64,000 nt of DNA from Hypericum androsaemum (taxonomy: Eukaryota; Streptophyta; Magnoliopsida; Malpighiales; Hypericaceae). The stretch's first letter is position 1. The number at the start of each line of letters is the position of its first letter. Shown in pieces: positions 37,912 through 49,110 of the stretch. The notes under the pieces were generated by a model. That model was not told the DNA's origin, did not search any database, and saw only the letters and a program-made list of their open reading frames with translations. The stretch is taken from the NCBI GenBank assembly GCA_963995505.1, contig OZ023189.1:16639495-16703494 (forward strand). The letters are read 5' to 3'. The translations under genes were made by a program, and so were the position numbers.

Positions 37912-38968
37912 AGTTCGGTAAAACCAGTGTATCAATTAGTAAAATGTTGTTTTAAGTTAATTATTATGAAGTACACGGGGTTCTCACATCCGGGGACGGG
38001 CAGAACATTTTTAGGAGGATAGAACGTCTTAGGTGGGTAGAACAGAACTAGGTGTTTTGTACATATTACTTTTTGTTTTAATAAAATTTATTTACATAAA
38101 AAAGAGAGTTAATTATGAAGTTTTGATCCTTTGGTGCCTTGAAAATGTAGTTACATTAAAATTAGATACGAAAAACTAAACCGGATGAAATGAGCCCAGT
38201 ACACGCAAGTGCTATTTATTAGGGAATATAGAAGGATTAGTAGGCGCTCTGCCTTGAAGCTGCGTTTACACATTTTAAGTTGGGAGTGTGGTGAGCTTAT
38301 TTATAAGAAAAAATGTATAATATTAAATTTTTAGATTAGATAAAGAAATTTAACAAAAGAAGTTACATTTTATCAATAGTAGTTGAAGGTTCAGCTCATT
38401 TTTTTCTATCTCAAATATGAGAGTCGAGCGTTATCAAGCTCTAATAATTGTTTTAGTAAAACAACATTTTACTAATTGATCCATGTCATGATTAGTAGGC
38501 GCTGAACAAATGCGGATGGTGGTAATTCACGAAAGATAAGGTTAATAGAAGCCCATTTACAAGACACTCGAGCCCAATTAAACATGCACTTAATCAGCTT
38601 AAAGAGGATTGGGTTACTTCCCACCCAATTGAGCTGGTTAACCTTTTGTACAATGATTTTCCTACCTAATATATAAGGCTACTAGCTGTTGTTTTCCAAA
38701 AAAAAAAAACATACAGTAGAAAACACTGGAAGCTGTGTTTTACTTTGACCAGCGGTTGGCGTCGGCAATGTGTTTGTATTTCAGCCACTAGACTTAAGAG
38801 ATATCATACATTATTGCTTGCTAGTGATTGCCCATCATTAATTTTAGCCGTTTAGTATTAAAGTCGAAAATGATGTTTTTTTATATTTGTAAGGCTTTGA
38901 CCAAGAATGAACAGCATGTTCATAACACAATAATTAAAGTATTACAAATTCGATCAAACGTGAATAAT
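37912..38968. other. Intergenic, no gene seen
   Basis: AT-rich DNA downstream of the intact 463-aa UGT. No coding sequence supported. Confidence 0.5.
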
Positions 38969-39992
38969 CTACACTTTCCTGGTCCTAAATTCTTCAAGGA
39001 AAGCTCCTAGATCACGATACGAAGACCCACCTTCTTGAACAGCTTTCCTCCCTAATCCCGCGAGCTTCTCGACTCTCCTCCTCATCTCCTCCGCTTCTTC
39101 ACCCACCATTACACGAGCCAACGCCTTCTCTAGAGCTTCACTCTTCACATCATCACCAACGAGCCTCGCCCACCTCTTGGCCCCGACAGGGGCCCCGATC
39201 TTCAACACCTCAACCACAAGCTTCTCATTGTAGAACTGCTCCGCGGCCACCGGCCAGGTGACCATCGGCACCCCGGCGCATATCGCTTCAGATGTTGAGC
39301 TCCACCCGCAGTGAGTCACGAACCCGCCTACTGCTCCGTGCTCCAGTATCGGCACCTGAGGCGCCCATCCTCTTATAATCAGCCCCCTCCCTTTCGTCCT
39401 CTCCTCGAACCCCTCAGGCAACCAATCCTCGCTCTCATTCTTGGATCTCCTCACCACCCAGATGAAGTCCAACCCGGAACTCTCCAGCCCGATCGCAATA
39501 TCAACAAGCGCGGAAGAAGTAAAACTCGCCATGGTCCCGAAACAGACGTAAACCACGGAATTTGGTTCCTTGGAATCGAGCCATTCGAGGCAAGCGTGCT
39601 TGGCCTTTTCTTGGACGGCTTCAGTGGACAACGAAACGGGGCCGACGTGCCAGATTTTCCTTCCAAGGAAGTCCCTGAAGTGATCTGCGTATTCGGGCTC
39701 CAGTTCGTAGAAGCTGTTGACGAGAACCCCACGAGCCCTAATCTCCGCCTTCTTAACTTCCTCCCGGAACTTGGACACCTCCGTCTCCTGAGTCACGAAA
39801 ATGGGTAACTTCACTCTGGTCATCCGGATGTGCCCCGGAAAGTTTGGAATCACAAAAGGCTCGTCATCCGACGAGACTCCGTCGTGGGGCCTGTACAACC
39901 TGATGCACTCCGCGGCACTGGAGGAGAAGAACGAAGTCCCGACGAAGACAACAGTAGGGACACCGAACTTGGAGGCGACGTCGATGGCCCAA

Positions 39993-40024
<32 letters not shown>

Positions 40025-40360
40025 CTTGTGCTCCTCCAGGAGGGCTTCCAGAGGGTGGCAGAGCAAGGCCAATCCCTGGTTGAACTTCGTTATAGCCTCA
40101 GGGGAAGAATCCAGCTTGTCAAAGTGGGTTACACCTTCCGGGAGTCCGACCTCTTTGCAAGGGAACCTCACTTTCAGGAATTTGATGTCGGGTCCTAAGT
40201 TAGGTTCTTGTTCTTCTTCGGTTGAAGTGGTGATTATGGTTGCTCGTGCACCTTGTCTGGTTAGGAGCCTGGCCGTGTCCACCATTGGGATGGTGTGGCC
40301 GTGCGCCGGGAACGGGAAGAAGCATATGTGAGTCTTTTGGGTATTTGGAGAATCATCCAT
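38969..40360 (-). CDS. UDP-glycosyltransferase, UGT73 group (intact, 463 aa; altered PSPG)
   Basis: One uninterrupted ORF. The N-terminal domain has the catalytic His in [10 protein letters not shown] (H22) and Asp in CLVADMFFPW (D119). The donor domain has a PSPG box at residues 332-375 (WAPQVPILEHG to AAEQ, final Gln suggesting UDP-glucose). The box reads HCGWSST: residue 354 is Ser, encoded AGC, where the family and the paralogue at 60821 have Asn (AAC). That Asn contacts the UDP-sugar phosphate region in known structures, so activity or donor affinity may be altered. Start context is A at -3, G at +4. It is the only intact member of its subgroup; close copies at 49600 and 60821 are broken. 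The role is probably cytosolic glucosylation of a small phenolic; the acceptor is unknown. Confidence 0.93.
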
Positions 40361-40920
40361 TTTTGGCCTTGGTTGGAGGATGGCTTGTGGAGATATCAGG
40401 TTTGTGGTGTTTTGGGCTTCGGCTTGTAGATCTATGTATTGGTGTATTGGTTGGTGGTGTCGTGGTGCACTTGTTCTTTACTAACTTACTAAATGACAAG
40501 TCTTTTGGTCATAATCACATTTGGGACTAACTGCAGTTGATTATTTATCTTTCATGTATTGACAGGATATCGTTGTTTGCTTGTGCTTGTCTTAACGAAT
40601 ATATCAATTAACAAAATTTAAATTAATAAAAGATAAATAAATTTAATAGAAAAATGTTTATCATACCGATATCATTGTCGTGACTTACTGAGCTTGGAGT
40701 CAATCGAAAAGTTCAAATTGTACAAACATAGCCTAAGATTTGAATTTTCCTTCCAATAAAGTTATGCACTTAAATTCTTGTTATACAAAAGGAAGAATCG
40801 TTTTCCACTGTTCCATTTTTTCGTCCGGAAGGAACATTTCAATTGTCCTGGTTGGCTATTTCAAAGATCGCCCCTAGTTTTGCACTCTCTTGTTTCTTAA
40901 AAAAAAAGTTTTGCACTCTC
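40361..40920 (-). promoter_or_regulatory. Upstream region conserved among duplicated UGT copies
   Basis: The ~550 bp upstream of this gene resembles the DNA upstream of the broken copies at 51386 and 62172. CATACCGATATCATTGTCG occurs at 40662 and 51661, and TTTGAATTTTCCTTCCAAT near 40740, 51728 and 62667. Similarity may simply be duplicated DNA; regulatory function is inferred. The homology stops at a CT-rich run next to element D. Confidence 0.45.
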
Positions 40921-40962
40921 TCTCTCTCTCTTCAATGTTCCATCTATTTGTATTAAAAAAAG

Positions 40963-42011
40963 GGGAAAAGTCCACTTTAGTACTCTGTGGTATCGACCAA
41001 AATCACTTTAGTACCCTGTGGTAAAAAACCGATCAATCGAGTCATACTTATTCCAATTAACATCAAAAAGGGCCTCGGGCAGCTGCCCGGAGCTGCCCGA
41101 ACCTACCCGAGCGCTGCCCGGGCCACGTGGCGCGGCACGTCACCAATTTTGATGACGTGGCGCCACGTCACCAATTCTCCTCCTCCTCCGATTTTCCTCC
41201 TTCTCCCCTCCTCCTCCTCCTCCTCCTCCTCCTCCGCGTTCCTCCTCCTCCTCCTCCTCCTCCTCCTCCTCCTCCTCCTCCCCGCGTCCTCTTCCTCCTC
41301 CTCCGCGTCCTCCTCCTCCGCGTCCCCCTCCTCCTCCTCCTCCTCCTCCTCCTCTCCTTCTCCTCCCCGCATCCCCCTCCTCCTCCGCATCCTCCTCCTC
41401 CCCGCGTCCTCCTCCTCCCCGCGTCCCCCTCCTCCTCCGCGTCCTCCTCCTCCTCCTCCTTCGCGTCCTCCTCCTCCGCGTCCCCCTCCTCCTCCCCACG
41501 TTGCCCTCCTCCTCCGCGTCCTCCTCCTCCCCGCGTCCTCCTCCTCCCCACGCCCCCCTCCTCCTCCGCGTCCTCCTCCTCCCCGCGTCCCCCTCCTCCC
41601 CCGCGTCCCCCTCCTCCTCTCCTCCTCCTCCCCGCGTCCTCCTCCCCCTCCTCCTCTCCTCCTCCTCCCCGCGTCCTCCTCCTCCTCCTCCTCCTCCCCT
41701 CCTCCTCCTCCTCCCCGCCTCCTCCTCCCCCTCCTCCTCTCCTCCTCCTCCCCGCGTCCTCCTCCTCCTCCTCCTCCTCCCCGCCTCCTCCTCCCCCTCT
41801 TGGTGACGTGGCGCCACGTCATCAAAATTGGTGACATGGCTGGCCACGTGGCCCGGGCAGCGCTCGGGTAGGTTCGGGCAGCTCCGGGCAGCTGCCCGAG
41901 GCCCTTTTTGATGTTAATTGGAATAAGTATGACTCGATTGATCGGTTTTTTACCACAGGGTACTAAAGTGATTTTGGTCGATACCACAGGGTACGAAAGT
42001 GGACTTTTTCC
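40963..42011. mobile_element. Long-TIR element D carrying a (CCT)n-rich array
   Basis: TIRs of about 210 bp at 40963-41175 and 41800-42011 differ at only a handful of positions. The outer end GGAAAAAGTCCACTTT (right) matches GGAAAAGTCCACTTT (left), followed by two copies of an AGTACCCTGTGGT motif; further in come GCAGCTGCCCGGAGCTGCCC and CACGTGGC. The flanks TTAAAAAAA (40953-40961) and TTAAAAAAT (42012-42020) fit a 9-bp target duplication with one change. Near-identical TIRs suggest a young insertion. No transposase. Long ORFs on both strands here are products of the repeat. Confidence 0.8.
41166..41799. repeat. (CCT)n polypyrimidine array with GCGT interruptions
   Basis: About 630 bp of CCT/CTC units on the plus strand, interrupted by CCCGCGTCC-like spacers at irregular intervals. 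The strand asymmetry is almost complete, so triplex (H-DNA) formation is plausible. It is the interior of element D. Confidence 0.9.
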
Positions 42012-42840
42012 TTAAAAAATTAGCAATTATTCTCACGTCCTTTTAGTTTGACGAATTCACCTGTAAGGTCTTTACATTTTCGAAACCTCTCCTTTTATCC
42101 TCAAAGTTTGGAAAAATAGAACTGTCAGATCCCTAATTCTAGTATCGGAAAAAAACTTTGCGAGGAAGAATGTGAAATGACCAAATTGTCCCTTAGTAAA
42201 AAAAACACACATTCTTCAACCTCTAGAACATCAACAATACCAACCCAACCGATGCCGGCAACCATCTAGTACACAACCCTCCAAAACGAGGCGACATTGA
42301 AATCAATTAAACAGCAACTCGTCTTCTTGCTCTGAGCTTTACGATTCGAGAACAACGGTAAACAACCACGACAAAGGGGGAACCGGGGGGAAGTCAACCA
42401 ATCGAAGCCAACCGGTCAGCCGTCGAGGGGTTTTTTGGTTGCCCCTCGCCCCTGGAGCTCGCGTCCCTCTGGAGATTCGAAATGAAAGTGGCGGCGGGAG
42501 GCAGTCCTCGGTCGGCTAGGGTGGGTGGACCCTTTGGGCGGTGGCGGGTACGGTGCTTGGGTGGACCCGTAACTCACGGCTTGGCTTGGCCTCACTGTCT
42601 GAACCCTCTCCACGGCGGCGCCCAGAATTCACGATTTTGTCTTCATCCTCCACGACATCATCTCGGCTTTGTTTTCTGGGTCGTCTCGGCTTCATTTTCT
42701 GGATTTTCTGGGTTGGGCATGTTAGAGAGGAGAGTAGGGACGTCGACAGTGGCCTTGAAGGAGAAGCCAACGAGGATGTCCGCCGCCATTGTGAACGTCG
42801 TTATCCTAAAATCTCCGACGACGTCGATGGGGTTGGTGTT
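42012..42840. other. Possible further long-TIR left end and GC-rich segment
   Basis: 42016-42120 resembles the right-hand end of element B (AATTATTCTCACGTCC type), followed at 42420-42840 by GC-rich coding-like DNA of unknown origin. I could not find the matching right end. Confidence 0.35.
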
Positions 42841-43138
42841 AATTCTGGGTTCGGCTTCTCTTCTTCTCCTTCGTTGAGTGTTAATTCTCGGTTGGAAATC
42901 TTAAATTTTGTCAATTAATTGTTAATTCTGTGCTTTAGTTAATTGATTGTTTTTGTTTGTTTAATTTATTAATTCTGGGTTCGGCTTCTCTTCTCCTCCT
43001 TCGTTGAGTGTTAATTCTCGGTTGGAAATCTTAAATTTTGTCAATTGATTGTTAATTCTGTGCTTTGGTTAATTGATTGTTTTTGGTTGTTTAATTTGTT
43101 AATTCTGGGTTCGGCTTCTCTTCTTCTCCTTCGTTTCT
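42841..43138 (+). repeat. 130-bp tandem repeat, 2.3 copies
   Basis: Units start at 42841 and 42971, with a partial third at 43101. Each begins AATTCTGGGTTCGGCTTCTC. Differences between units are few. Confidence 0.9.
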
Positions 43139-43408
43139 GGGGCCAGACGCCAAATTCCGTATGTTGGATCAAGATACGGATTTTTTATCAGTATTCAACC
43201 AACATACAGGTTTTTAACCAGTATACATTATATGAGTTTTTACCAGTATTTTGCCAAGAGACTAATTAAAAATCCGTATCTTGATCAAATATGACAAAAA
43301 GTGCGCCTAGTTGGTAAAGAACACTTTCTCTTATCCCAAAGAATTATTTAACAAAAAAATTTAGATAGTCAATTTGGTCCCAGTGCTACTTCAATATGAA
43401 AGGTCATG

Positions 43409-43528
43409 ACCAACTCATGTATGGTCTGATGGATACGGTGTCAGTCCTTAATCATGAGGTGGGAGGATCGAATCCCATGACCGTCTAAGATCCGAAATTA
43501 TAGAAACAATTTAAATCTCACCAAAAAA
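43409..43528 (+). mobile_element. Short SINE with perfect 15-bp target duplication
   Basis: ATATGAAAGGTCATG occurs at 43394-43408 and 43529-43543. The 120-bp body has an A-box-like TATGGTCTGATGG, a near-consensus B box GGATCGAATCC about 45 bp later, and an A-rich 3' end. It is unrelated by eye to the other SINE family in the window. Confidence 0.85.
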
Positions 43529-43543
43529 ATATGAAAGGTCATG

Positions 43544-44450
43544 GTTCAATTCTTGAACTTGATATTTGGCTTTGATACAGGCCCTCTAACAAAACATATG
43601 GGCTTTGACAAGGGCCGGAAGACCAACGGTTTTAGCTTGGACATGGGACAAAATTTCAAGGTTATGAGATTTCAACACGTTATGAGATCAGCTTCACTAT
43701 ACTATATGGCACAATTTCCATTTGTGAAAGAAGTTTGCCAAGCTCTTTTATCATTACCACGAGAAACGACGAAGCTGACACCTGAATGTTTGGAAAAGCT
43801 ACGATAACTTAGTTCTGACCGAGCCACTACTGGTATTCGATTGGTCGAGTGTGTGGCTAAGATACTTACCGTACGGCAGGCAAAGATCGGTCGAGACATT
43901 CAGTTCAAAACAACGCTACAGCGTCTAAGAGGCAAATATGTTGATTACCAAAAAGCAGCAAGCATCAAAGTATCCCATTAATTCATTCTTCCTTCTTCTT
44001 TCTCAAATTTTGTTCTCTACTAGGTTCTGTTTTTGCATGCATTTGTGTAGAAATCTACTAATGAGTGAATAATGACTTGCTTTATTGATCATATTTATCA
44101 ACTTATATATACAAGTGAAGAGAGGACATTAATCATGAGTCTAATACCTAATTAGGGATATACAGATTAAGAAAAAGAAGCCGTTGCAGAGAGCAATGGC
44201 TAGTCCTTAATTTTTTATACAACTAATACAGCTAATGATATCCGTAATTATGAACTAATGTCAGATTAATAACTAATAACAACAGATCTAATTCTAGGTA
44301 GAGTACAGCTGTAGAGAATTAACATCTTCATTGAATCAGCGGAGTGCAATCTAATTCCTCTGGGCTGCATCAGTTCTGCATCAGAGTATAATAATAATAT
44401 ATAAACCTTCTTTTTTTTTTTGTCCGACACTCCGAAAATGTCTAAATTAC
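43544..44450. other. Intergenic, no gene recognised
   Basis: A short open stretch at 43541-43807 (88 codons) has no recognisable domain and overlaps the SINE target duplication. Treated as non-genic. Confidence 0.4.
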
Positions 44451-44579
44451 CCTAAAAGAGAATAATCTCTAACAGCCCATGGCGTCCTCGAAGAGATAAA
44501 AGGACCCGGAATCTATAACGAACGGAGGAGGGAGAAGAGCGAGAGATTGGGATTCGGCGACAGCTGTACAAGGAGCGAG

Positions 44580-45050
44580 GGATAAGGGGATCCAAAGGGG
44601 GGAGGTTGTGGGGCCCGCTGCGGATCAACGCCGTCCTCGACAAGCAGCTGGAGCGATCCTCGCCGTCCACCTCTCCCATCGACGGCAAAGACTCGCCCTC
44701 CCACCACTCCTCCGCTGCTCCCCTCATCGGCAAGCAGCCGCCTCTGCTCCCCTCCGAACAGGAAGAGGGCGGTGACTCCCCCTCTTGTCCTGGGGACTCT
44801 CGATCGAAGATCTTCTTTGGTGAAGGGGCCGCTTGCCAGGGAATACACTGTTAAAGCGAGAAACCAGACCTCTTGGCTCTTTTTTGGAGAATTCAACAGT
44901 GATTATTACGATAACGATAATCCTAGGGAGATCGGTAGTGAACGCCAAGTGGAGGTGGCTCCGTCGACGGTGGTGGGGTCATGCGTGACGGTGAAGAACG
45001 TGGAAGGCACGTTGGTTGTGCAAAGGTCTTCCTGGGGCGTACGGACATAA
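44580..45050 (+). other. GC-rich coding-like segment, unidentified
   Basis: A GC-rich island in AT-rich DNA. Two overlapping plus-strand frames are open (44606-44854, including LRINAVLDKQLERSSPSTSP, and 44772-45050), as if one coding sequence had been frameshifted near 44800. There is no flanking gene structure. It may be a captured or degenerate exon; I do not recognise the family. Confidence 0.35.
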
Positions 45051-46616
45051 AAGAGGGGGAGAGGAGGATCAATCTCTCACGGTATGGACACATGTCCCGG
45101 GTTCATATCGGAAGGTTTCAGGCGCAACTTTTGGGACCATGTTAGCCCATTTCTCGCTCCCACTCTCTCTGTTTCTCTCTGTATGTGTGTGTTTTCCTTT
45201 TTTTACTGTGTGAGACTTTGAAAGATTGGATTTTTGTTTCTGGGTTGCTTAGGAGGGGATGTGAAGAGACTTTACTAAGGACATGTTTGTTGGGCACTTA
45301 TGAATCTTGATTGAGATTGCTGGAAGTATATGATTTATAAAGAGAGACAGCTTCCATGTCCAAGTAGGGCAAGGGTGTAGGAAACAGGTTCAAACAAATT
45401 GGGAATGGCTTCAAGATGGGGGTCCACAATCGTGATTGGGGAAGGAGGATGAAGACGAGGGGTAGGAGTAGGAATGTTGGGGATTTTGAAAAATATTAAA
45501 AAAATAAACTGGGAATGTTTTGGTAATTAAATGGGACGATGATTCATCTATTAACTTTGCCAATCACTTCCACGTCATACTAGAAAAGCACTGTAGTAGT
45601 CTAGCTAGGATCGGAACGGGATCCTAACTTGATAAAATTTTAAATAATTTAGTAGTGATTGATTTTTTTAAAATTACATTGCCCAATTAAGAAAAATGTG
45701 ATATCAAAGAATACTAAAGTGTACTTTTCTCTTTATAATAAGTTGGGGATTTTATTCTTAAAAAAAGGGAGATTTTTGGTTTTCCTTAATAATTTGGAGG
45801 GGTATATGATAAATTATTCGTGTAACCCTAGCCGTCCTTGGGCAGTTTTAGCCTAGAATTTACCATAAATAATAGTTTGACCGTCTTCTTTTCTATCACC
45901 AGAATACTCACAAGATTACTCTCCCTTTCTTTGAAGGCGAAGTGTTGGCTCTGGCGGAGGCGGATGAGTTAGGATAGAAACAAGCCATCCGAGTTTTTGT
46001 ACATGTGCATGGTAAGTATTTTTATTGTTGTCCTCCTAATCTGACTCGATGTAGTGATTCTCATTGGAAATTATGCGCGTAAGAGAGTATTCATCTATCC
46101 AATGCCATTGAACCCACCAGAGAATTTTGAGATGCCGCATAAGATGATACGCAAGTAATTTTTGGTACGTATGTGATTTGCATTCACGATCAACAAAGCA
46201 TAAAGACAAACAATTAAAAATATCTGTATTTATCTGCCTGAGCATGTCTTCATTCATGGACAGTTATACGTTGTTCTTTCAAGAAGTGTTTCAAACAAGA
46301 ACAATAAAGTAGTAGTTAAGAGATGTGATGTTGCTGATAAAGTTGCAACGTTTACAAAAAATGTTGTGTACAAAGAAATTCTTATGTCGTTGTAAGTAAA
46401 TAAAAAAAGAAAATTAGTGTAACTAAATATGTAACAGCGCATCTTATTGATGTATAGTTAAAAAAATAAAATCATTAATGTTTACTAGAACGTAAGCAAT
46501 CTAGTCAGGCTCGAGAGCGAATTGAGTGGAGACTAAAGAAAACTTGTCCGTAGGTGGGGACTAAATTTTGGACCATCAGATTTGATTGTCTTTAAATCTG
46601 ATGGTCAATAACCTAT
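45051..46616. other. Intergenic, no gene seen
   Basis: AT-rich with short homopolymers. Nothing supported as coding. Confidence 0.5.
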
Positions 46617-46800
46617 CAGGTGATATTGGTTTGTATGTGAAACGATATTGGTTTGCATGAGACTGATTTACGTGTGAAGAGATATTGGTTTGCATATGAA
46701 ATGATATTGGTTTGCATGTGTAGTGATATTAGTTTGGGTTAGTCCCCATGGGTGGGGACTAGCCCAGTCCCCATGGGTGGGGACTAGCCCAGTCCCTACT
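46617..46800. repeat. Minisatellite followed by two palindromic 25-bp units
   Basis: 46617-46737 has degenerate units around GATATTGGTTTGCAT. From about 46740 the palindrome AGTCCCCATGGGTGGGGACT occurs twice in tandem (25-bp spacing), then a partial third copy. Each unit can form a short hairpin. Confidence 0.75.
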
Positions 46801-46849
46801 AAATCCGGCTCCGTCAGGCTCATCGGTACCCAGGTTGGATTAGGTACGG

Positions 46850-47500
46850 GCTATAGAAAAAGTGCCCGTACCGGACGGAACGATTCTACAGCCGTTGGAT
46901 TAGATATTTTAGTTATGTGCAACATCTGACGGTTGAGATTCACGTAGGATATTTTCGTAATTTGATTTAAAAAATTATCTATCCTCTCTTCTCTCACATT
47001 AACTTTTCTCTTCTCTCTCGTTATCCTTTCTCTCTTCTTCCCCTTTAATCTCTCCACCCCACGACGGCGAACCCTGACCACAATGACCACGCCACCAGCG
47101 GCGAGCCCTGGACGCTGAGCAGGCCGATGACATCGCCGAAAGTTAGCCGAAGGGAGAGACAAGTCATCGAGGGACTAGGGGCGGCAAGCATGGCTAGCGT
47201 TTATCTCAACAACCATCCCCCGTACAGGCACTGTCTTGCAGGCCGACCATCATTATGTACTGCCCCGGCGCCAGTGGGAGGAGTTGTGGGCGATGCCGAC
47301 GACATCAAAGGATCCCACCGGCGAGGACCTCCTCCTTGCCTCACGATTCGCCAGGTTCCCGACCTACAAGACTGCATCGGTACGGAGAAGGAACGCACGC
47401 CAGGCCTTCGTTGTCTCCTCTTCTCCTTTTGCTTCTTGGTCAAAGGATCGCGCCGGTACGAGGTGAACGAGGTGATGATGCTTCTTCAGTTTGGGATTTT
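46850..47500. other. GC-rich coding-like segment, unidentified
   Basis: A CT-rich leader (46980-47060) followed by GC-rich DNA, open in more than one frame (for example plus strand 47127-47597). No recognised domain. It may be cargo of a transposon, as in elements B and C. Confidence 0.3.
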
Positions 47501-47574
47501 TTGGGTTAATTTTGTGTTAGGATTAGTTGATTTGGGTTTTTTAATTTTGATTTGGGATTTTTTTATCAATTTGA

Positions 47575-48020
47575 TAAAATGGCACATTCGGTTATGATAA
47601 AATGTCATACATTGGTATGATTAAATGACACAAACTGTTATCATTAAATGGCACGAACTGTTATGATTAAAATGGCACGAACTGTAATGATAAAATGGCA
47701 CAAACTCTTATGATTAAATGGCACACTCAGTTACAATTTAATGGCATGATAATTATGATAAAATGGCAGGCCTAGTTATGATTAAATGGTATGTCTAATT
47801 ATGATTAAATAGCATACCGGTTATGTTACATTTGTGGCACGAACTGTTATAATTAAATGACACGAACTCTTATGATTAAATGGCATGCCTGATTATGATT
47901 TAATGACATGCCCGGTTACGACTAAATGGTAGGTCTGATTATGATTAAATGATATGTCCGGATAGGATAAAATAACATACCTAGTTATGAATAAGTAATT
48001 AAATGGCATGCCTGGTTAAT
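47575..48020. repeat. Degenerate ~23-25 bp minisatellite
   Basis: About eighteen imperfect units of the form TTATGATTAAATGGCACGAAC. Spacing is irregular and units are diverged, so it is an old tandem array. Confidence 0.8.
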
Positions 48021-48125
48021 AATACTTATAATAAAAAATTAAATAATATACCTATTTGATTTGTTATAGTATAATATACACTATCTACGGCTAGACCCTT
48101 GTTATTACAGTTTGCTGTAATTTTT

Positions 48126-48370
48126 TGGAAAAAGTTTACTTAAGTACCCTGTGGTATTCTCGATTATCACTTGAGTACCTTGTGGTTTAAAAATGATAGA
48201 ACCTGTCCAACTTATTTCAATTTTTCTCACTTATGTCTACCCAGTTCGGTTCGTCCCTTTTTGTCAAAACGCGTTGTCTCAATGCTTATGTGGATGCCCG
48301 ATTGGCAATAACTTGGATAACTCAATTCTAATGTGGCATGATAAATTATCAAATAGTACCTACTTTCTCT
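48126..48370 (+). mobile_element. Single long-TIR-type end with paired CCCTGTGGT motifs
   Basis: It starts GGAAAAAGTTTACTTAAG and has AGTACCCTGTGGT and, about 40 bp on, AGTACCTTGTGGT, the same paired layout as element D ends. The inner part (GGTCATGATAAATTATC type) weakly matches the reverse complement of about 49160-49260. The right end is not defined. Confidence 0.4.
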
Positions 48371-49033
48371 TAAATCTTCTCTCTCCTCCCTCTTTCCTTC
48401 TCTCCACTATCTCTCCTCCCTTTTCGTTTCCCGTCTTCCGCGACATTACCCGGTGCAACAGGGCCGCTTACTATGAGAGGCATAGCAATCAACATGCCCG
48501 CTTACATCCAAGAGCTTCACACTTTCTATTGAAGACATCACTCATTGCTTACACTTTTCAGCCTCCCCAATAAATCCAAAACCCATAATTATTCCTCTCT
48601 GACAAAAAAGACCCTAAAATTGTTGAAAACCGGAGAAGGAGAAGGGGGAAAGATAATGGGGGTTCTTCAACACCGACAAACTGGCGCCTCTGAGGCCGTC
48701 GGCGCTTACCTTCAACGCACCACCGTCTCCTTCGACGCGCTGCTACGAAAAAATAATGGGAGTTTAGAGGGTGGCGGGGTCAACGGAGAGGAAGGATTGA
48801 ACCGGAGACTAAGAAACAAAAGAGGGATGGAGAAGTGAAGAGGGATGATGGTGACGGAAGAAGGTTGAAGAGGAAGATCGTAGGAGGTGAGGAGGGAGAT
48901 GGACATCGTACCCGCAGGTTTTTGATATAATTCTTTTTTATGTTTTTTGTTGGAGATTTTGAGTGAGTGCGAGAGGAATAATTCTCACTTTGTTAATGTA
49001 TTTATTACATGTTTTATCACGAGAAAACAAAGT

Positions 49034-49110
49034 GTGCGCTTGGTCTAGCGGTATGATTCTCGCTTTGTGTGTTTGCGAGAGGTACCAGGTTCGATTCTCA
49101 GAATTCTGCC
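49034..49110 (+). pseudogene. tRNA-Pro-like relic
   Basis: The D-arm TGGTCTAGCGGTATGATTCT and anticodon stem TCTCGC/GCGAGA match plant tRNA-Pro. The anticodon loop has gained extra bases (TTTGTGTGTTT), and the T and acceptor stems no longer pair well. B box GGTTCGATTCT retained. Not expected to be functional. Confidence 0.65.

Noticed and set aside
40987..41987. Long ORFs on both strands (up to 294 aa) rich in Ser/Pro/Leu or Arg/Gly/Glu
   Set aside because: They are translations of the CCT array and TIRs of element D. The two longest are near-identical because the TIRs are inverted copies. No gene signal.
47575..48020. CRISPR-like regular repeats
   Set aside because: Units are contiguous and degenerate with no distinct spacers. 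It is a minisatellite in a eukaryotic genome.
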